Of a stretch of 64,000 nt of DNA, positions 45,024-54,724 are shown in pieces (the stretch's first letter is position 1; every line of letters begins with the position of its first letter). The position numbers and the translations under genes are program-made. Source of the DNA: Streptomyces longispororuber (lineage in GTDB: Bacteria; Actinomycetota; Actinomycetes; Streptomycetales; Streptomycetaceae); contig NZ_BNBT01000011.1 in NCBI RefSeq assembly GCF_014656095.1, positions 1-64,000 on the forward strand. The letters run 5' to 3'. The notes under the pieces are model-generated. The model saw only the letters and a program-made list of their open reading frames with translations, made no database searches and was not told the DNA's origin.

Positions 45024-45169
45024 GGTGCTTCCTTCAGTCATGGGCGCCCGCTATTTGACGCCCTGCTGCAATGACAAGGGTACGGGCGGTACGGCCCCCG
45101 AAGGGTACGTACCGCCCGAATCCTCAAGGCAACCGCGCGAAGCGGCACCAGGTCAGACGTAGAACAACG

Positions 45170-45574
45170 TCAGACGCGACGGCGCTTCGGCGGGCGGCAG
45201 CCGTTGTGCGGGGTCGGCGTGACGTCCTGGATCGAGCCGACCTCGAGGCCGGTGGCCTGGAGGGAGCGGATCGCGGTCTCGCGGCCGGAGCCCGGACCCT
45301 TCACGAAGACGTCCACCTTGCGCATGCCGTGCTCCTGCGCGCGGCGCGCGGCCGACTCGGCGGCCATCTGCGCGGCGAACGGGGTCGACTTGCGCGAGCC
45401 CTTGAAGCCGACGTGGCCGGCGGAGGCCCACGAGATCACGTTGCCGGTCGGGTCCGTGATGGACACGATCGTGTTGTTGAACGTGCTCTTGATGTGCGCG
45501 TGGCCGTGAGCGACGTTCTTCTTTTCCTTGCGGCGCACCTTCTTGGCAGCGCCCTGACGACCCTTGGGGGGCAT
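45170..45574 (-). CDS. rpsK: 30S ribosomal protein S11
   Basis: A platform protein of the small subunit close to the E-site mRNA. The 134-residue protein has a basic start ([20 protein letters not shown]), the core [20 protein letters not shown] and the end [18 protein letters not shown]. The length is normal for the family. It lies between rpsM and rpoA in the standard order, with 65- and 146-base gaps on its two sides. Confidence 0.99.
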   Translation of the reverse strand: MPPKGRQGAAKKVRRKEKKNVAHGHAHIKSTFNNTIVSITDPTGNVISWASAGHVGFKGSRKSTPFAAQMAAESAARRAQEHGMRKVDVFVKGPGSGRETAIRSLQATGLEVGSIQDVTPTPHNGCRPPKRRRV

Positions 45575-45639
45575 CTTTAACTCCTACGGGAGGTGGTCGG
45601 TCCTGCAGCGTCAGCTGTCGATAGACCGCTGAGCGAGGA

Positions 45640-46020
45640 CTACTTCTTGCCCGGCTTCTTCTTACCGGCGATGGCGCGACGCGGGCCCTTGCGGGTGCGA
45701 GCGTTGGTGCTGGTGCGCTGACCGCGGACGGGCAGGCCACGGCGGTGGCGCAGACCCTGGTAGCAGCCGATCTCGACCTTGCGGCGGATGTCGGCCTGGA
45801 TCTCGCGACGGAGGTCACCCTCGGTCTTGATGTTCTGGTCCACGTACTCGCGGATCTTGACGAGGTCGTCCTCGGTCAGGTCGCGAACACGGGTGTTGCG
45901 GTCGACACCAGTGGCGTCCAGCGTCTGCTGGGACAGCGTCCGGCCGATGCCGAACACATAGGTGAGGGCGACCTCGATGCGCTTGTCGCGCGGGAGGTCA
46001 ACACCTTCAACGCGTGCCAT
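45640..46020 (-). CDS. rpsM: 30S ribosomal protein S13
   Basis: A head protein that forms intersubunit bridges with the large subunit and contacts P-site tRNA through its C-terminal tail. The 126-residue protein begins [20 protein letters not shown]. It has the helix-hairpin region [20 protein letters not shown] and ends with a Lys-rich KKKPGKK. The ATG at 46020 is supported by a normal family N-terminus. It follows rpmJ in the operon. Confidence 0.99.
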   Translation of the reverse strand: MARVEGVDLPRDKRIEVALTYVFGIGRTLSQQTLDATGVDRNTRVRDLTEDDLVKIREYVDQNIKTEGDLRREIQADIRRKVEIGCYQGLRHRRGLPVRGQRTSTNARTRKGPRRAIAGKKKPGKK

Positions 46021-46239
46021 TCATGGCTCCTGTGATTCTTCGGAGGTCTTCAGCAGCACCACTCCCAGCCGCCGTCCCCTTCGCCTGGACACATGTCCGG
46101 GGAAGGGTTGGTACGGACTGGGTCCCCGGCCTCCGACCGGGGGTGTCGCCCTCCATTACCTGATGGACCTGAAGAGGGACGGGTCCTGCATATGTGCTGT
46201 TACGTGCGTCGCGCGAAATCTGCGAGTGCGATACGTGCG

Positions 46240-46353
46240 TCAGCCCTGGCGCTGCTTGTGGCGCGGGTTGTCGCAAATGATCATGACCCGGCCGTGACGG
46301 CGGATCACCCTGCACTTGTCGCAGATCTTCTTGACGCTCGGCTTGACCTTCAT
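46240..46353 (-). CDS. rpmJ: 50S ribosomal protein L36, zinc-ribbon form
   Basis: A 37-residue zinc protein of the large subunit. The sequence starts [20 protein letters not shown] and ends [10 protein letters not shown]. The zinc ligands CxxC, a later Cys and His are all present (ICDKC, ICDNPRH), so this is the zinc-binding form. Streptomyces usually have a Cys-less copy elsewhere for zinc starvation. It lies between infA and rpsM in the expected order. Confidence 0.98.
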   Translation of the reverse strand: MKVKPSVKKICDKCRVIRRHGRVMIICDNPRHKQRQG

Positions 46354-46412
46354 GGGTGTGAGGTTCTCCGGGTCAGTGCCACCACCCCGCGGAGGCGGGA
46401 TGCGGGCAAGAT

Positions 46413-46634
46413 CTACTTGTACCGGTAGACGATCCGGCCACGCGTCAGGTCGTACGGAGACAACTCCACCACGACCCGGTCGTCAGGGAGGATGCGGATG
46501 TAGTGCATGCGCATCTTGCCGCTGATGTGTGCCAGGACCTGGTGGCCGTTCTGGAGCTCGACCTTGAACATGGCGTTCGGAAGAGACTCGACGACAGTGC
46601 CCTCGATCTCGATGGCACCTTGCTTCTTGGCCAC
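46413..46634 (-). CDS. infA: Translation initiation factor IF-1
   Basis: Binds the 30S A site during initiation and aids IF-2 and IF-3. The 73-residue OB-fold protein begins (M)[19 protein letters not shown] and ends [12 protein letters not shown]. The GTG at 46634 gives the exact family length and follows AAGGG; the longer frame to 46688 is not needed. It is probably the first gene of the alpha operon, with a candidate promoter at 46714-46743. Confidence 0.98.
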   Translation of the reverse strand: MAKKQGAIEIEGTVVESLPNAMFKVELQNGHQVLAHISGKMRMHYIRILPDDRVVVELSPYDLTRGRIVYRYK

Positions 46635-46713
46635 GCTTCGCCCTTCGAATCGACTACCTTGATCGACTCTGCACGGAGACGCAGACATGCGAATGCACGA
46701 GAGCCGACGCGTC

Positions 46714-46743
46714 AGTCTACGTCAGTGCACCCGGAAAGACGAA
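46714..46743 (-). promoter_or_regulatory. Candidate infA-operon promoter
   Basis: TAGACT on the minus strand (46719-46714) fits the -10 consensus. With an 18-base spacer the -35 is TTCGTC (46743-46738), a weak match. It lies in the 207-base gap between map and infA. Confidence 0.35.
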
Positions 46744-46841
46744 TCGAGAGAGACTGCCCGCCCGGAAAGATCCTTAAGCCCGGTTCCGGACCGGATCCCG
46801 GATCCGCCCCCGACGCGCCCCTGCCCCGCCCCCGTCGGGGT

Positions 46842-47678
46842 CTAGCCCAGCGGGTCCGGCGCGGCCACGACCCCGTACTCGGCCAGCTTCGCCTTGCCGC
46901 CGTCGGGGGCGGTGAGCACCAGCGGCCCCTGCTCGGTCAGGGCGACGGAGTGCTCCCAGTGCGAGGACCAGGTCCCGTCGGTCGTGATGACGGTCCAGTC
47001 GTCCGACAGGACCTCCGTCTTCGGGGTGCCGAGGGACACCATCGGCTCGATGGCCAGGCAGAAGCCGGGCACCAGCTTCGGCCCGCGCCCGCGCCGTCGC
47101 TCGACGTAGTTCAGCAGGTGCGGGTCCATGTGCATCTCGGTGCCGATGCCGTGCCCGCCGTAGTCCTCGATGATCCCGTACTTGCCGCTCGCGGGCCGCG
47201 GCTGGCGGCGGATGTACGTCTCGATGGCGCGGGAGACGTCGACGAGGCGGTTGCCCTGCTTCATGGCCGCGATGCCGGCCCACATCGACTCCTCGGTGAC
47301 CCGGGAGAGCTCGACCAGCTCCGGGGCGTGACCGCCGCCCACGAACGCCGTGAACGCCGCGTCCCCGTGCCAGCCGTCGACGATCGCGCCGGCGTCGATG
47401 GAGATGATGTCCCCGTCCTCCAGGACGACGTCGTCGCTCGGGATGCCGTGCACGACGACCTCGTTCTTCGAGGTGCAGATGGTGGCGGGGAAGCCGCCGT
47501 ACCCGAGGAAGTTCGACTTGGCACCGTGCTCGGCGAGGACCTTGCGCGCCACGTCGTCCAGGTCCTTCGTGGTGGCGCCCGGCACGGCCGCCTCGCGCGT
47601 GGCCCGGTGGATGGCGGCGACGACAAGTCCCGCCGCTCGCATCTTGGCGATCTGCTCGGGAGTCTTGATCTGCACCAT
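46842..47678 (-). CDS. map: Methionine aminopeptidase, type I
   Basis: Removes the initiator Met from nascent proteins. The 278-residue protein has the two-metal site formed by the Asp residues in ISIDAG and GWHGDAAF, His in GGHGIG, Glu in AIEPM and Glu in WEHS. All five ligands are visible. The substrate-binding His in VVVHGIP is also present. The ATG at 47678 gives MVQIKTPEQIAKMRAAG. It is downstream of adk, with a 142-base gap between the two. Confidence 0.98.
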   Translation of the reverse strand: MVQIKTPEQIAKMRAAGLVVAAIHRATREAAVPGATTKDLDDVARKVLAEHGAKSNFLGYGGFPATICTSKNEVVVHGIPSDDVVLEDGDIISIDAGAIVDGWHGDAAFTAFVGGGHAPELVELSRVTEESMWAGIAAMKQGNRLVDVSRAIETYIRRQPRPASGKYGIIEDYGGHGIGTEMHMDPHLLNYVERRRGRGPKLVPGFCLAIEPMVSLGTPKTEVLSDDWTVITTDGTWSSHWEHSVALTEQGPLVLTAPDGGKAKLAEYGVVAAPDPLG

Positions 47679-47820
47679 GTCCGGGCCTGAGCCTTTCTGA
47701 ACCTACGAGTACGACGTGCGGGGCACCCTCAACGATACGGCCGCGCCGGGGCCCCACGCCCCCGCCCACGGCTGGGCCGCGGCACCCCGTGCGGGGTACC
47801 GCGGCCCAGTCACGCCGGTG

Positions 47821-48477
47821 TCAGGCGTTCTCGCCCGCGAGGGCGGTCATCGCGCGCTTGGTGACCTCGTCCACCTTGCCGAGGGCGGAGATCGTGACCA
47901 CCAGGCCCTGGGCCTTGTAGTGGTCGATGATCGGCTCGGTCTCGCGGTGGTAGACGTCGAGCCGCTTGCGGACGGTCTCTTCCTTGTCGTCCTCGCGCTG
48001 GTACAGGTCGCCGCCGCAGACGTCGCAGACGCCTTCCCGGCGCGGCGCGCTGTACGTCACGTGGAAGACGTGGGCGGAGTCGTTGCGGCAGATGCGGCGG
48101 CCCGCGATGCGCTTGACCACCTCGTCCTCGGGGACCTCCAGGTCGAGGACCGCGTCCAGCTTCTGGCCGTCCGCCTTCAGCGCCTCGTCGAGGGCCTCCG
48201 CCTGCGACACGTTGCGCGGGAAGCCGTCGAGCAGGAAGCCGTTCTCCGCGTCGGGCTGCGCCATGCGGTCCTTGGCCATGCCGATGGTCACCTCGTCCGG
48301 GACGAGGTTTCCGGCGTCCATGTAGGACTTCGCCAGCTTGCCGAGCTCCGTCTGCTGGCTGATGTTGGCCCGGAAGAGGTCGCCCGTGGAGATGTGCGGG
48401 ATCGACAGGTTCTTGGCAAGGAAAGCGGCCTGCGTTCCCTTGCCGGCACCGGGCGGCCCGACGAGGACGATTCGCAT
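47821..48477 (-). CDS. adk: Adenylate kinase
   Basis: Equilibrates ATP, ADP and AMP. The 218-residue long-form enzyme has the P-loop LVGPPGAGKGTQA, the AMP-binding GFPRNVSQAEALD and an intact LID domain with a Cys pair (CRNDSA, CDVCGGDLYQ) typical of the zinc- or Cys-bearing type. The ATG at 48477 shares its A with the secY stop (TGATG), so translation is coupled to secY. Confidence 0.98.
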   Translation of the reverse strand: MRIVLVGPPGAGKGTQAAFLAKNLSIPHISTGDLFRANISQQTELGKLAKSYMDAGNLVPDEVTIGMAKDRMAQPDAENGFLLDGFPRNVSQAEALDEALKADGQKLDAVLDLEVPEDEVVKRIAGRRICRNDSAHVFHVTYSAPRREGVCDVCGGDLYQREDDKEETVRKRLDVYHRETEPIIDHYKAQGLVVTISALGKVDEVTKRAMTALAGENA

Positions 48478-49790
48478 CAGCGGAGGAACCCTTCGTAGTT
48501 GCGCTGCTGGAGCTGGCTCTCGATCTGCTTCACGGTCTCCAGGCCCACACCCACGATGATGAGGATGCTCGTCCCACCGAAGGGGAAGTTCTGGTTCGCG
48601 TTGAAGCCCACCAACGCCATCGTCGGCACAAGAGCGATCAGACCCAGATACAGCGAGCCCGGCCAAGTGATCCGGTTGAGTACGTAGCTCAGGTACTCAG
48701 CGGTCGGTCGGCCAGCCCGGATGCCCGGGATGAAGCCACCATACTTCTTCATGTTGTCCGCGACTTCCTCCGGGTTGAAGGAGATCGCCACGTAGAAGAA
48801 GGCGAAGAAGACGATGAGGACGAAGTAGGTGACGATGTAAATGGGGTGGTCACCCTTGGTCAGGTTCTGCTCGATCCACGTCTTCCACCCGGCGTTGCCA
48901 CCGGCGAACTGGGCGACCAGGGCCGGGATGTAGAGCAGCGACGAGGCGAAGATCACAGGGATGATGCCCGCCTGGTTGACCTTCAGCGGGATGTACGTCG
49001 ACGTACCCCCGTAGGACCGGCGGCCGATCATGCGCTTCGCGTACTGCACCGGGATGCGGCGCTGCGCCTGCTCGACGAAGACGACCAGGCCGACCATGAA
49101 CAGGCCGACGAGGATGACGGTGCCGAACTCGATCCAGCCGCCCGCCAGGTCGCCCTGCTTCTTGATGCCCCACAGGGCGGCGGGGAAGGTCGCGGCGATC
49201 GAGATGAACATCAGGATCGACATGCCGTTGCCGATGCCGCGGTCGGTGATGAGCTCACCGAGCCACATGACCGTGGCCGTACCGGCGGTCATCGTGATGA
49301 CCATCGTGATGGTGACGAAGATCGACTGGTCCGGCACGATCTCCGAGGCCACCGGGCAGCCCTGGAACAGGGTGCCGGTGCGGGCGGTGGCCACCAGGCC
49401 GGTGCCCTGCAGGATGGCGAGCGCGATCGTCAGGTAGCGCGTGTACTGCGTGATCTTCGCCGTGCCCGCCTGCCCCTCCTTCTTGAGGGCCTCCAGACGC
49501 GGGATCACCACGGTCAGGAGCTGCAGGATGATGCTCGCCGTGATGTACGGCATGATGCCGAGCGCGAAGATCGTGATCTGAAGGAGCGCGCCACCGCTGA
49601 ACATGTTGACGAGACCGAACAGGCCCTGGTTGGCGTTGGCCGCGTCGATGCACGTCTGGACGTTCTTGTAGTCGATGCCCGGGATCGGGACATGCGTCCC
49701 GAGCCGGTAGATCACAATGATGCCGAGCGTGAAGAGCAGCTTCTTGCGCAGGTCGGGCGTCTTGAACGCCCGGGCGAACGCGGTGAGCAC
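48477..49790 (-). CDS. secY: Preprotein translocase subunit SecY
   Basis: The channel subunit of the Sec translocon in the cytoplasmic membrane, with ten membrane helices. The 437-residue protein has the family blocks LLFTLGIIVIYRLGTHVPIP (helix 1), MPYITASIILQLLTVV (helix 2), PLKVNQAGIIPVIFASSLLY and the late YGGFIPGIRAGRPTAEYL. The GTG at 49790 gives MLTAFARAFKTPDLR. It lies downstream of rplO, but a perfect 14-bp hairpin separates them. It probably has its own promoter in the 227-base gap. Confidence 0.99.
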   Translation of the reverse strand: MLTAFARAFKTPDLRKKLLFTLGIIVIYRLGTHVPIPGIDYKNVQTCIDAANANQGLFGLVNMFSGGALLQITIFALGIMPYITASIILQLLTVVIPRLEALKKEGQAGTAKITQYTRYLTIALAILQGTGLVATARTGTLFQGCPVASEIVPDQSIFVTITMVITMTAGTATVMWLGELITDRGIGNGMSILMFISIAATFPAALWGIKKQGDLAGGWIEFGTVILVGLFMVGLVVFVEQAQRRIPVQYAKRMIGRRSYGGTSTYIPLKVNQAGIIPVIFASSLLYIPALVAQFAGGNAGWKTWIEQNLTKGDHPIYIVTYFVLIVFFAFFYVAISFNPEEVADNMKKYGGFIPGIRAGRPTAEYLSYVLNRITWPGSLYLGLIALVPTMALVGFNANQNFPFGGTSILIIVGVGLETVKQIESQLQQRNYEGFLR

Positions 49791-49948
49791 GGTGCCTCCT
49801 GCGACCCCCGCGCTACTGCGTCAGAGGTGACGGTGGTGTGTCCGACGGATAACTACGTAAAACCGCCCGGCCGGTCGCGAGACAGACCGCGCGGAAAGTA
49901 ACAGTGCACGCCACCTTACCGGCGACCGTGCCCCCCTTGGAACGACCA

Positions 49949-49982
49949 ACCGGGGATGCCCCATTTGTGGGGCATCCCCGGT
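49949..49982 (-). terminator. spc-operon terminator after rplO
   Basis: ACCGGGGATGCCCC (49949-49962) and GGGGCATCCCCGGT (49969-49982) form a perfect 14-bp stem with an ATTTGT loop. It marks the boundary between rplO and secY. Confidence 0.8.
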
Positions 49983-50017
49983 CGGGATCGCTCATGTCAT
50001 CGAGACGCCTGAGTGAC

Positions 50018-50473
50018 TCAGACGAGCTCGGTGACGGTACCGCCGGCGGCGGTGATCTTCTCCTTGGCGGAGCCGGAGACGGCGTCGACCGTCACCTGCA
50101 GCGCCACGGAGATCTCGCCCTGGCCGAGGACCTTGACAAGGCTGTTCTTGCGAACGGCGCCCTTGGCGACCAGGTCGGCCACCGTGACCTCGCCACCCTC
50201 GGGGTAGAGGGAGGCGAGCTTGTCCAGGTTGACGACCTGGTACTCGGTCTTGAACGGGTTCTTGAAGCCCTTCAGCTTCGGAAGGCGCATGTGGAGGGGC
50301 ATCTGGCCACCCTCGAAGCGCTCCGGAACCTGGTAACGAGCCTTCGTACCCTTGGTACCACGACCGGCCGTCTTACCCTTCGACGCCTCACCACGACCCA
50401 CACGGGTCTTGGCGGTCTTGGCGCCCGGGGCGGGACGGAGGTTGTGGATCTTGAGCGGGTTCTGCTCCGCCAT
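50018..50473 (-). CDS. rplO: 50S ribosomal protein L15
   Basis: A late-assembly large-subunit protein that binds 23S rRNA. The 151-residue protein starts [19 protein letters not shown] with the glycine-rich [19 protein letters not shown], the extended loop that penetrates the rRNA core. The ATG at 50473 lies two bases after the rpmD stop. It is the last gene before the spc-operon terminator. Confidence 0.99.
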   Translation of the reverse strand: MAEQNPLKIHNLRPAPGAKTAKTRVGRGEASKGKTAGRGTKGTKARYQVPERFEGGQMPLHMRLPKLKGFKNPFKTEYQVVNLDKLASLYPEGGEVTVADLVAKGAVRKNSLVKVLGQGEISVALQVTVDAVSGSAKEKITAAGGTVTELV

Positions 50474-50475
50474 GA

Positions 50476-50658
50476 TCAGTCGACCTCCTCGACCGTCACG
50501 AGGTGGCGGACGGTGTGCACCATGCCGCGGAACTCGGGGCGGTCCTCCTTGACGACCTGCGTGTTGATGCCCTTGAGACCAAGGGAGCGCAGGGTGTCAC
50601 GGTGGTTCTGCTTGCTGCCGATGTACGACTTCACCTGCGTGATCTTGAGCTGAGCCAT
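50476..50658 (-). CDS. rpmD: 50S ribosomal protein L30
   Basis: A small large-subunit protein. The 60-residue product ([20 protein letters not shown], ending HLVTVEEVD) has normal length. The ATG at 50658 overlaps the rpsE stop in TAATG, indicating coupling. The longer open frame upstream belongs to a shadow of rpsE. Confidence 0.99.
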   Translation of the reverse strand: MAQLKITQVKSYIGSKQNHRDTLRSLGLKGINTQVVKEDRPEFRGMVHTVRHLVTVEEVD

Positions 50659-51263
50659 TACGCACCAGCCCCGGCACGCGCACGCAGCAGAGCCGCGGGG
50701 GCGACGTCCTCGAGCGGCAGACCGCGGCGGGCCGCGATCTCCTCGGGACGCTGCAGGCCCTTGAGGGCCGCCACGGTCGCGTGCACGATGTTGATCGCGT
50801 TGTCGGAGCCCAGGGACTTCGACAGGATGTCGTGAACACCGGCGCACTCCAGCACGGCACGCACGGGACCACCGGCGATGACACCGGTACCCGGCGACGC
50901 CGGCTTGAGCAGGACGATGCCCGCGGCCTTCTCACCCTGAACCGGGTGAGGGATGGTGCCGGCGATACGCGGGACCTTGAAGAAGTGCTTCTTGGCCTCC
51001 TCAACACCCTTGGCGATGGCGGCCGGCACCTCCTTGGCCTTGCCGTAACCGACACCCACGGTGCCGTCACCGTCGCCCACCACGACCAGCGCGGTGAAGC
51101 TGAAGCGACGACCACCCTTCACAACCTTGGCGACGCGGTTGATCGCGACAACGCGCTCAACGTACGCGGTCTTCTCGGCGGCGGCTGCGCCGCCGTCACG
51201 GCCCTTCCGGTCCCGCCGCTCGCCGCCACCGGCACCGCCACCGCGGCGCTGGGGTCCAGCCAT
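50658..51263 (-). CDS. rpsE: 30S ribosomal protein S5
   Basis: A small-subunit protein important for decoding accuracy, at the mRNA entry side. The 201-residue protein has a Gly/Arg-rich N-terminal extension of about 35 residues, the double-stranded RNA-binding fold beginning [20 protein letters not shown], and the [17 protein letters not shown] loop. The ATG at 51263 starts [14 protein letters not shown]. It is followed by rpmD with a one-base overlap. Confidence 0.99.
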   Translation of the reverse strand: MAGPQRRGGGAGGGERRDRKGRDGGAAAAEKTAYVERVVAINRVAKVVKGGRRFSFTALVVVGDGDGTVGVGYGKAKEVPAAIAKGVEEAKKHFFKVPRIAGTIPHPVQGEKAAGIVLLKPASPGTGVIAGGPVRAVLECAGVHDILSKSLGSDNAINIVHATVAALKGLQRPEEIAARRGLPLEDVAPAALLRARAGAGA

Positions 51264-51303
51264 TGGATTTACCTCTCTCTTTTCCGCTAGCTACGCAGCG
51301 AGC

Positions 51304-51687
51304 TCAGAACTTGAGCCCGGCCTCGCGGGCGGCGTCGGCGAGGGCCGCGATGCGACCCGCGTACCGGTTACCACCACGGTCGAACACGACAGCCTCGACG
51401 CCGGCGGCCTTGGCACGCTCGGCGACCAGGGCGCCGACCTTGCCGGCCTGCGCGGACTTGTCGTCCGAGCCACCACGGATGGACGCGTCCAGGGTCGACG
51501 CCGACGCCAGGGTGTGACCCTTGATGTCGTCGATGACCTGCGCCACGATGTGGCGGTTCGAGCGCGTCACGACCAGACGGGGACGCTCAGCCGTACCCGA
51601 GACCTTCTTGCGGACCCGGATGTGGCGGCGCTTGATCGCGGCACGCTTGTAGGCGTCGCCCTTAGCGATCTTCGTACCGTATGCCAT
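51304..51687 (-). CDS. rplR: 50S ribosomal protein L18
   Basis: A 5S rRNA-binding protein of the central protuberance. The 127-residue protein has an N-terminal basic region ([20 protein letters not shown]) and the core [20 protein letters not shown], ending with [20 protein letters not shown]. The ATG at 51687 lies three bases from the rplF stop. Length and order are standard for the spc operon. Confidence 0.99.
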   Translation of the reverse strand: MAYGTKIAKGDAYKRAAIKRRHIRVRKKVSGTAERPRLVVTRSNRHIVAQVIDDIKGHTLASASTLDASIRGGSDDKSAQAGKVGALVAERAKAAGVEAVVFDRGGNRYAGRIAALADAAREAGLKF

Positions 51688-51690
51688 GGC

Positions 51691-52230
51691 TTACTTACCC
51701 GCCTTTCCGACCTTGCGGCGGATGACTTCGCCCTCGTACTTGACGCCCTTGGCCTTGTACGGGTCGGGCTTGCGCAGCTTGCGGATGTTGGCCGCAACCT
51801 CGCCGACCTTCTGCTTGTCGATGCCCTCGACCGAGAACTTGGTCGGCGACTCGACCTTGAACGAGATGCCCTCGGGCGCCTCGACCAGGATCGGGTGGCT
51901 GTAGCCGAGCGAGAACTCCAGGTTGGAGCCCTTCGCGGCGACGCGGTAACCGACACCGCTGATCTCGAGCTTCTTCACGTAACCCTGGGTCACACCGGTG
52001 ATCATGTTCGCCACCAGCGTGCGGGACAGGCCGTGCAGGGCCTTGTTCTGACGCTCGTCGTTCGGGCGGGTGACGTTCAGGACGCCGTCCTCACCCTTAG
52101 CGATCTCGATCGGCGACACGACGGTGTGGTGCAGGGTGCCCTTGGGGCCCTTCACCTGGACCGTCTGGCCGTCGATGGTGACGTCCACGCCGGCGGGAAC
52201 CGTGATGGGGAGCTTGCCAATACGCGACAT
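51691..52230 (-). CDS. rplF: 50S ribosomal protein L6
   Basis: A large-subunit protein near the factor-binding site. The 179-residue protein has two similar alpha/beta domains. It begins [19 protein letters not shown] and includes [20 protein letters not shown] and the C-terminal [19 protein letters not shown]. The ATG at 52230 is clear, and the gene is standard in length. Confidence 0.99.
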   Translation of the reverse strand: MSRIGKLPITVPAGVDVTIDGQTVQVKGPKGTLHHTVVSPIEIAKGEDGVLNVTRPNDERQNKALHGLSRTLVANMITGVTQGYVKKLEISGVGYRVAAKGSNLEFSLGYSHPILVEAPEGISFKVESPTKFSVEGIDKQKVGEVAANIRKLRKPDPYKAKGVKYEGEVIRRKVGKAGK

Positions 52231-52254
52231 AGCTGTTTCCTCCGTTCCCTTCCG

Positions 52255-52653
52255 CTACCAGACGTAGGCGAGGACTTCCCCACCCACGCCCTTCTTCTGC
52301 GCCTGCTGGCCGGTGAGCAGACCGTGGGACGTGGAGATGATGGCCACGCCCAGGCCGCCGAGCACCTTCGGCAGGTTGGTGGACTTCGCGTACACACGCA
52401 GACCAGGCTTCGAGATCCGCTTGATGCCCGCGATGGAGCGCTCACGGTTCGGCCCGAACTTGAGCTCGAGGACGAGGTTCTTGCCGACCTCGGCGTCCTC
52501 GACCTTCCAGCCGGTGATGAAACCCTCCTGCTGGAGGATTTCCGCGATGTGCGACTTGATCTTGGAGTGCGGCATCGACACCGAGTCGTGGTACGCCGAG
52601 TTCGCGTTCCGCAGACGCGTAAGCATGTCTGCGATCGGATCAGTCATGGTCAT
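52255..52653 (-). CDS. rpsH: 30S ribosomal protein S8
   Basis: Binds helix 21 of 16S rRNA early in 30S assembly and, in E. coli, represses the spc operon. The 132-residue protein begins [20 protein letters not shown] and ends with [20 protein letters not shown], the conserved signature. The ATG at 52653 is chosen; ATG 52647 is two codons later. The 223-base gap to rpsN is the longest within the spc operon and shows no gene. Confidence 0.99.
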   Translation of the reverse strand: MTMTDPIADMLTRLRNANSAYHDSVSMPHSKIKSHIAEILQQEGFITGWKVEDAEVGKNLVLELKFGPNRERSIAGIKRISKPGLRVYAKSTNLPKVLGGLGVAIISTSHGLLTGQQAQKKGVGGEVLAYVW

Positions 52654-52876
52654 GAATTGGCCTTCGGCCTCTCTCGCCGGGGTTTCCTGTATGCGCCATC
52701 CCTCTCCCCACTCATGGGCGGGACGGGTGCGGCGCGGGGACCTACGGCGTAGTAAGTCGTACGAGGGCGGCGGGCGCCCAACCACACAAGCCTACGGCAT
52801 GCGCGGCCGGGCCCCACCGACCTCACTGCTTACCGAGAGCTTCGGGTAATCCCTATGTCCTATGGACAGAAGGGAA

Positions 52877-53062
52877 TTACCAGGAGCTCTTGGTCACGCC
52901 CGGCAGCTCGCCACGGTGAGCCATCTCACGGAGGCACACGCGGCACAGGCCGAACTTGCGGTAGACGGAGTGCGGACGGCCGCAGCGCTGGCAGCGGGTG
53001 TACGCGCGCACACCGAACTTGGGCTTGCGAGCAGCCTTAGCGATCAGAGCCTTCTTCGCCAT
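52877..53062 (-). CDS. rpsN: 30S ribosomal protein S14, zinc-binding type
   Basis: A short (61-residue) S14 of the zinc-ribbon type. The ligands are CQRC and CRVC, spaced by 12 residues, in [19 protein letters not shown]. The ATG at 53062 is preferred because the AAGGAGG site lies ten bases upstream. A GTG at 53071 is too close to that site. The rplE stop lies just upstream. Streptomyces usually carry a longer zinc-free S14 elsewhere for zinc limitation. Confidence 0.99.
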   Translation of the reverse strand: MAKKALIAKAARKPKFGVRAYTRCQRCGRPHSVYRKFGLCRVCLREMAHRGELPGVTKSSW

Positions 53063-53067
53063 CTCGC

Positions 53068-53625
53068 TCACGCCTCCTTGAACGGGAAGCCGAGGTGACG
53101 AAGGAGCGCGCGGCCCTCAGCGTCGTTGGTCGCCGTGGTGACCACGGTGATGTCCATACCCCGGACACGGTCGATCTTGTCCTGGTCGATCTCGTGGAAC
53201 ATGACCTGCTCCGTGAGACCGAAGGTGTAGTTGCCACGGCCGTCGAACTGCTTGGGGGACAGACCACGGAAGTCGCGGATGCGCGGCAGCGCGAGCGACA
53301 GGGTGCGGTCCAGGAACTCCCACATGCGGTCGCCACGGAGCGTGACGTGGGCACCGATCGGCTGTCCCTCACGCAGCTTGAACTGCGCGATGGACTTGCG
53401 GGCCTTGGTGACGGCCGGCTTCTGACCGGTGATCGTGGTCAGGTCACGGACGGCACCGTCCATGAGCTTGGAGTCACGGGCGGCGTCGCCGACACCCATG
53501 TTCACCACGATCTTGACGAGACCGGGGATCTGCATGACGTTCTCGTACTTGAACTCGTCCTGCAGCTTCGACTTGATCTCGTCGCGGTACTTCTGCTTGA
53601 GACGCGGAGTGGTGGTGGTAGCCAT
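53068..53625 (-). CDS. rplE: 50S ribosomal protein L5
   Basis: A 5S rRNA-binding protein that forms a bridge to S13. The 185-residue protein has [20 protein letters not shown] near the N-terminus and the later [20 protein letters not shown]. The ATG at 53625 shares a base with the rplX stop (TGATG), so the two are coupled. Confidence 0.99.
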   Translation of the reverse strand: MATTTTPRLKQKYRDEIKSKLQDEFKYENVMQIPGLVKIVVNMGVGDAARDSKLMDGAVRDLTTITGQKPAVTKARKSIAQFKLREGQPIGAHVTLRGDRMWEFLDRTLSLALPRIRDFRGLSPKQFDGRGNYTFGLTEQVMFHEIDQDKIDRVRGMDITVVTTATNDAEGRALLRHLGFPFKEA

Positions 53626-53948
53626 CAGATGTCCTCACCCGTCCGCTTGGCAACGCGGATCTTGTTGCCCTCGTCGTCAAAGCGGTAGCCGACGCGGGTA
53701 ACGACCTTCTTGCCGTCCTTCTCCACGACGAGCGCCACATTGCTCACGTGGATCGGGGCCTCGGTCGTCACGATGCCGCCGGCCTGCGAGCCGGACGCCG
53801 TCGGACCGGCCTTGGTGTGCTTCTTGACCCGGTTGACACCCTCGACGAGGACGCGCTCCTGGCGCGGGTAAGCGGCAATGACCTTGCCCTGCTTGCCCTT
53901 GTCCTTGCCGGTGATGACCTGGACCAGGTCACCCTTCTTGATCTTCAT
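53625..53948 (-). CDS. rplX: 50S ribosomal protein L24
   Basis: An assembly-initiator protein of the large subunit. The 107-residue protein begins [20 protein letters not shown], the KOW motif, followed by [20 protein letters not shown]. The ATG at 53948 lies two bases past the rplN stop. Normal length. Confidence 0.99.
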   Translation of the reverse strand: MKIKKGDLVQVITGKDKGKQGKVIAAYPRQERVLVEGVNRVKKHTKAGPTASGSQAGGIVTTEAPIHVSNVALVVEKDGKKVVTRVGYRFDDEGNKIRVAKRTGEDI

Positions 53949-53950
53949 GC

Positions 53951-54319
53951 TTACAGCACCTCCGGCGCGAGCGAGATGATCTTCATGAACTTCTTCTCGC
54001 GCAGCTCACGGCCCACCGGGCCGAAGATACGGGTGCCGCGAGGGTCGCCGTCGTTCTTCAGAATGACGGCGGCGTTCTCGTCGAAGCGGATGTACGAGCC
54101 GTCCGGACGGCGGCGCTCCTTGACGGTGCGAACGATGACCGCCTTGACGACGTCACCCTTCTTCACGTTGCCACCGGGGATCGCATCCTTGACGGTGGCG
54201 ACGATGACGTCACCGATGCCCGCGTAGCGGCGACCCGAGCCACCGAGAACACGGATGGTGAGGATCTCCTTCGCACCCGTGTTGTCGGCGACACGAAGTC
54301 GCGACTCCTGCTGGATCAC
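53951..54319 (-). CDS. rplN: 50S ribosomal protein L14
   Basis: An intersubunit-bridge protein of the large subunit. The 122-residue product begins [20 protein letters not shown] and ends [15 protein letters not shown] at 54319 is the start. It is the first gene after two hairpins (54348-54410) that separate it from rpsQ, so the spc operon may begin here or be modulated here. Confidence 0.99.
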   Translation of the reverse strand: MIQQESRLRVADNTGAKEILTIRVLGGSGRRYAGIGDVIVATVKDAIPGGNVKKGDVVKAVIVRTVKERRRPDGSYIRFDENAAVILKNDGDPRGTRIFGPVGRELREKKFMKIISLAPEVL

Positions 54320-54347
54320 GTCTATCTCCTGTGTGTCTGCCGGTTCC

Positions 54348-54410
54348 CCGGGGGCCGGTCAACGGCCCCCGGAGCCTGGCGGAACTGAACCTGAAGGAAA
54401 CCCTTCAGGT
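54348..54410 (-). terminator. Two tandem hairpins at the S10/spc operon junction
   Basis: Hairpin one has 9-bp arms ACCTGAAGG/CCTTCAGGT (54389-54410). Hairpin two has 10-bp arms CCGGGGGCCG/CGGCCCCCGG (54348-54372) with a GTCAA loop. Both fit in the 93 bases between rpsQ and rplN. Neither has a long T-run, so they may attenuate or process the transcript rather than end it fully. Confidence 0.5.
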
Positions 54411-54412
54411 GA

Positions 54413-54724
54413 TTACTTGGCCTTCTCGAGGATCTCGACGACGCGCCAGCGCTTGGTCGCGGACAGCGGCCGGGTCTCCATCAGGAGGACGCGGTCGCCG
54501 ACACCCGCGGCGTTCTGCTCGTCGTGCGCCTTGAGCTTGTTCGTACGGCGGATGACCTTGCCGTACAGCGCGTGCTTGACGCGGTCCTCGACGGCGACGA
54601 CGACGGTCTTGTCCATCTTGTCGCTGACGACCAGACCCTCACGGGTCTTGCGGAAACCGCGCGCCTCACCCGCGGCAGAGCCGCCGTTGGTTGCAGTGTT
54701 CTCAGTCACGTTGCTCTCGCTCAT
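54413..54724 (-). CDS. rpsQ: 30S ribosomal protein S17
   Basis: An OB-fold 16S rRNA-binding protein. The 103-residue protein has a 25-residue acidic/polar N-terminal extension ([20 protein letters not shown]), then the core [20 protein letters not shown] and [20 protein letters not shown]. The ATG at 54724 shares a base with the rpmC stop. It is the last gene of the S10 group before the junction hairpins. Confidence 0.99.
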   Translation of the reverse strand: MSESNVTENTATNGGSAAGEARGFRKTREGLVVSDKMDKTVVVAVEDRVKHALYGKVIRRTNKLKAHDEQNAAGVGDRVLLMETRPLSATKRWRVVEILEKAK

